Shown one piece after another: positions 7,426-8,913 of a DNA stretch of 8,913 bases. Where the stretch lies: assembly GCA_030146385.1 (NCBI GenBank), contig JASLBX010000184.1, positions 1-8,913 on the forward strand. The letters are read 5' to 3'. The position numbers and the translations under genes are program-made. This stretch comes from Jiangellaceae bacterium (GTDB taxonomy: Bacteria > Actinomycetota > Actinomycetes > Jiangellales > Jiangellaceae). Every line of letters starts with the position of its first letter. Within the stretch, counting starts at the first letter, position 1. The notes under the pieces were generated by a model. That model worked only from the letters and a program-made list of their open reading frames with translations. It did no database searches and was not told the origin of the DNA.

Positions 7426-8846
7426 TCGTCCCACCCCCGGAACGGGTGCTGAACGCCGCCGAGCTCGGCAGGGTTCACTTCGTCGGCGTCGGTGGCGCGG
7501 GGATGAGTGGTATTGCGCGGATCCTGCTCGCTCGTGGCATACCGGTGTCGGGCAGCGATGCGAAGGACTCCAGCGCGCTGGCCAGCCTCCGTGCTCTTGG
7601 CGCGGAGATCAACGTCGGGCACGAAGCGCCGTACGTCAAGGGCGCCGACACGGTGGTGGTGTCCACCGCGATCCGCGAGGACAACCCCGAGGTGGTGGAG
7701 GCGCGCCGGCTCGGGCTCCGGGTGCTGCCCCGGGCCGCTGCGCTGGCATCGGTGATGGCCGGGCGCCGGGCGATCGCCGTCGCCGGCACTCACGGCAAGA
7801 CCACCACGACCTCGATGCTGACGGTGGCCCTGCAGCACTGCGGCGTGGACCCGTCGTTCGCGATCGGCGGCCAGCTCAACGAGTCCGGGGCGAACGCGCA
7901 CAACGGCTCGGGGGAGTTCTTCGTCGCCGAGGCGGACGAGAGCGACGGCTCGTTTCTCGCGTACCAGCCCGAAGTGGCGATCGTGACCAATGTCGAGGCC
8001 GATCACCTCGACAACTACGGCACGCCCGAGAAGTACATGGCCGCGTTCGACGACTTCGTCGACCGGGTCACCGGCTTCGTCGTGGTGTGCGCCGACGACC
8101 CGGGCTCCCGAGCGCTCGGTGACCGGGCGCGTGCGCGTGGCGTGGAGATTCGGACGTACGGCGAGTCGGCCGATGCCGACGTGCGCCTGGTCGATCTCGA
8201 CCTGAGCACGGCCGGAGTCTCCTTCGAGGTGGTCGAGCACGGCCGCCGACATGGCCGGGTCAGCTTGCGGGTGCCCGGACGGCACAACGCGCTGAACGCG
8301 GCCGCAGCGTTCACCGCCGCGCTCGGCCTGGGCTTCCCCGCCGACGACGTGCGGGACGGACTGGCCGGGTTCACCGGCACTCGGCGGCGCTTCGAGCTGA
8401 AGGGCTACGCCGGGGGAGTGTGGGTGTACGACGACTACGCCCACCACCCGACCGAGGTGTCTGCCGTGCTGGCTGCCGCCCGTCCGCTGGCCGGCGACGG
8501 CCGGTTGGTCGCGGTCTTCCAGCCGCACCTGTTCAGCCGGACCCAGATCTTCGCCGAGGAGTTCGGGAAGGCTCTCGGTGCCGCCGACGAGGTGATCGTC
8601 ATGGACGTCTACGCGGCCAGAGAAGATCCCGAGCTGGGGGTTACCGGCGCCCTTGTCGCCGCGCTCGTCGACCTGCCGCCCGAGCACGTGGTGTTCGAGC
8701 CGTCCTGGTCCGCCGTCCCGGCGCGGGTCGTCGAGCGGATCAGGCCCGGCGACGTCGTGATCACCTTCGGTGCCGGCGACGTGACCTTGCTTGGCCCGGA
8801 AGTCCTCGAACTGCTCGACCGCGAGCCGGTCGTTCAGGAGACGTGA
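7422..8846 (+). CDS. murC: UDP-N-acetylmuramate:L-alanine ligase MurC
   Basis: Cytoplasmic ligase that adds L-Ala to UDP-MurNAc with ATP, the first amino-acid step of the precursor. It has 474 residues, near the family norm (E. coli 491). The N-terminal domain opens with HFVGVGGAGMSGIARIL and GSD. The central domain has P-loop GTHGKTT (122-128), GGQLNESGANA, EADESDGSF (DESD 172-175) and EADHLDNY (H195). The C-terminal part has RRRFELKG, YDDYAHHPTE (H341, H342), FQPHLFSRTQ and MDVYAAREDP, all typical of MurC and not of the related Mpl ligase. The start is GTG at 7422, overlapping the murG stop as GTGA and preceded by GGAGGT. Its place between murG and ftsQ matches mycobacteria and differs from Streptomyces, where murC is outside the cluster. 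Confidence 0.97.
   Translation: MIVPPPERVLNAAELGRVHFVGVGGAGMSGIARILLARGIPVSGSDAKDSSALASLRALGAEINVGHEAPYVKGADTVVVSTAIREDNPEVVEARRLGLRVLPRAAALASVMAGRRAIAVAGTHGKTTTTSMLTVALQHCGVDPSFAIGGQLNESGANAHNGSGEFFVAEADESDGSFLAYQPEVAIVTNVEADHLDNYGTPEKYMAAFDDFVDRVTGFVVVCADDPGSRALGDRARARGVEIRTYGESADADVRLVDLDLSTAGVSFEVVEHGRRHGRVSLRVPGRHNALNAAAAFTAALGLGFPADDVRDGLAGFTGTRRRFELKGYAGGVWVYDDYAHHPTEVSAVLAAARPLAGDGRLVAVFQPHLFSRTQIFAEEFGKALGAADEVIVMDVYAAREDPELGVTGALVAALVDLPPEHVVFEPSWSAVPARVVERIRPGDVVITFGAGDVTLLGPEVLELLDREPVVQET
8835..8840 (+). promoter_or_regulatory. Possible ribosome binding site of the gene after murC
   Basis: CAGGAG ends only 2 bases before the GTG at 8843, which is unusually close. Either initiation at 8843 relies on coupling to murC, or the true start is further downstream, outside the window. 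No other ATG, GTG or TTG is in frame between here and the window end. Confidence 0.35.
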
Positions 8847-8913
8847 GCAACCGGCCGCCGGCGGCACGGCAGCCCTCCGGCTCGCGAAAGCCCGCAGGCT
8901 CGCGAAAGCCCGC
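8843..8913 (+). CDS. ftsQ: Probable cell division protein FtsQ, N-terminal fragment (3'-truncated by window edge)
   Basis: Twenty-three codons are visible from a GTG that overlaps the murC TGA as GTGA, and the frame stays open to the window end. The peptide starts MSNRPPAARQPSGSRK and continues with a second GSRKP unit. It is rich in Pro, Arg, Ser and Ala, with six basic and no acidic residues, and shows no membrane segment yet. FtsQ is a single-pass division protein with a cytoplasmic basic tail, one membrane helix and outer POTRA and beta domains. The visible part would be that tail. The assignment rests on gene order (murG-murC-ftsQ in other actinobacteria) and on the basic, disordered composition, not on a recognisable domain. 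The start is uncertain because the Shine-Dalgarno is too close. Confidence 0.6.
   Translation, partial: MSNRPPAARQPSGSRKPAGSRKP
8873..8913 (+). repeat. 18-bp tandem repeat in the ftsQ N-terminal region
   Basis: The sequence has period 18: unit 8873-8890, unit 8891-8908, and the first 5 bases of a third unit before the window ends. The two full units differ at two positions, and bases 8879-8895 and 8897-8913 are identical. In the ftsQ frame each unit encodes P-(S/A)-G-S-R-K, so the repeat keeps the frame. The total copy number is not visible. Confidence 0.85.

Noticed and set aside
8854..8865. Perfect 12-base palindrome GCCGCCGGCGGC near the ftsQ start, as a terminator or operator
   Set aside because: It has no T-run and no loop, and short GC palindromes are common at this composition.

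Overview
The window is a contiguous piece of a division and cell-wall (dcw) cluster from a high-GC bacterium, almost certainly an actinobacterium (Actinomycetota). This rests on codon third positions that are almost all G or C, frequent GTG starts, protein signatures typical of actinobacterial Mur enzymes (for example GGGTAGHIEPALA in MurG and the Cys-containing outer loop of MraY), and the gene order. The order murE-murF-mraY-murD-ftsW-murG-murC-(ftsQ) is the mycobacterial-type order, with murC between murG and ftsQ. The family or genus cannot be fixed from the sequence.

All genes are on the + strand. Left to right: the 3' part of murE (1-1236, its N-terminal domain lies upstream of the window), murF (1233-2621), mraY (2618-3679), murD (3676-5130), ftsW (5114-6316), murG (6331-7425), murC (7422-8846), and the first 23 codons of what is probably ftsQ (8843 to the window end). 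There is no intergenic stretch longer than 14 bases, and no RNA gene, mobile element, CRISPR array, terminator or promoter that I can support. Five of the seven junctions are the same four-base GTGA overlap, where the GTG start of the next gene overlaps the TGA stop of the previous one. This points to one polycistronic message with translational coupling.

The genes form one pathway. MurC, MurD, MurE and MurF add L-Ala, D-Glu, a diamino acid and D-Ala-D-Ala in turn to UDP-MurNAc. MraY moves the phospho-MurNAc-pentapeptide onto undecaprenyl phosphate (lipid I), and MurG adds GlcNAc (lipid II). FtsW polymerises lipid II at the division septum, and FtsQ belongs to the FtsQLB regulatory complex of the divisome. 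MurE carries the DNPR motif of diaminopimelate-adding enzymes, so the peptidoglycan is expected to be of DAP type; meso- and LL-DAP cannot be told apart here.

This is core, conserved chromosome. I see no undescribed system. The points worth a second look are small: an 18-bp tandem repeat coding for a basic hexapeptide at the ftsQ N-terminus, a single in-frame TTA codon in murE, the run of GTGA junctions and its one exception at ftsW-murG, a Gln in place of the first His of the MraY HHH motif, and a short FtsW C-terminal tail.
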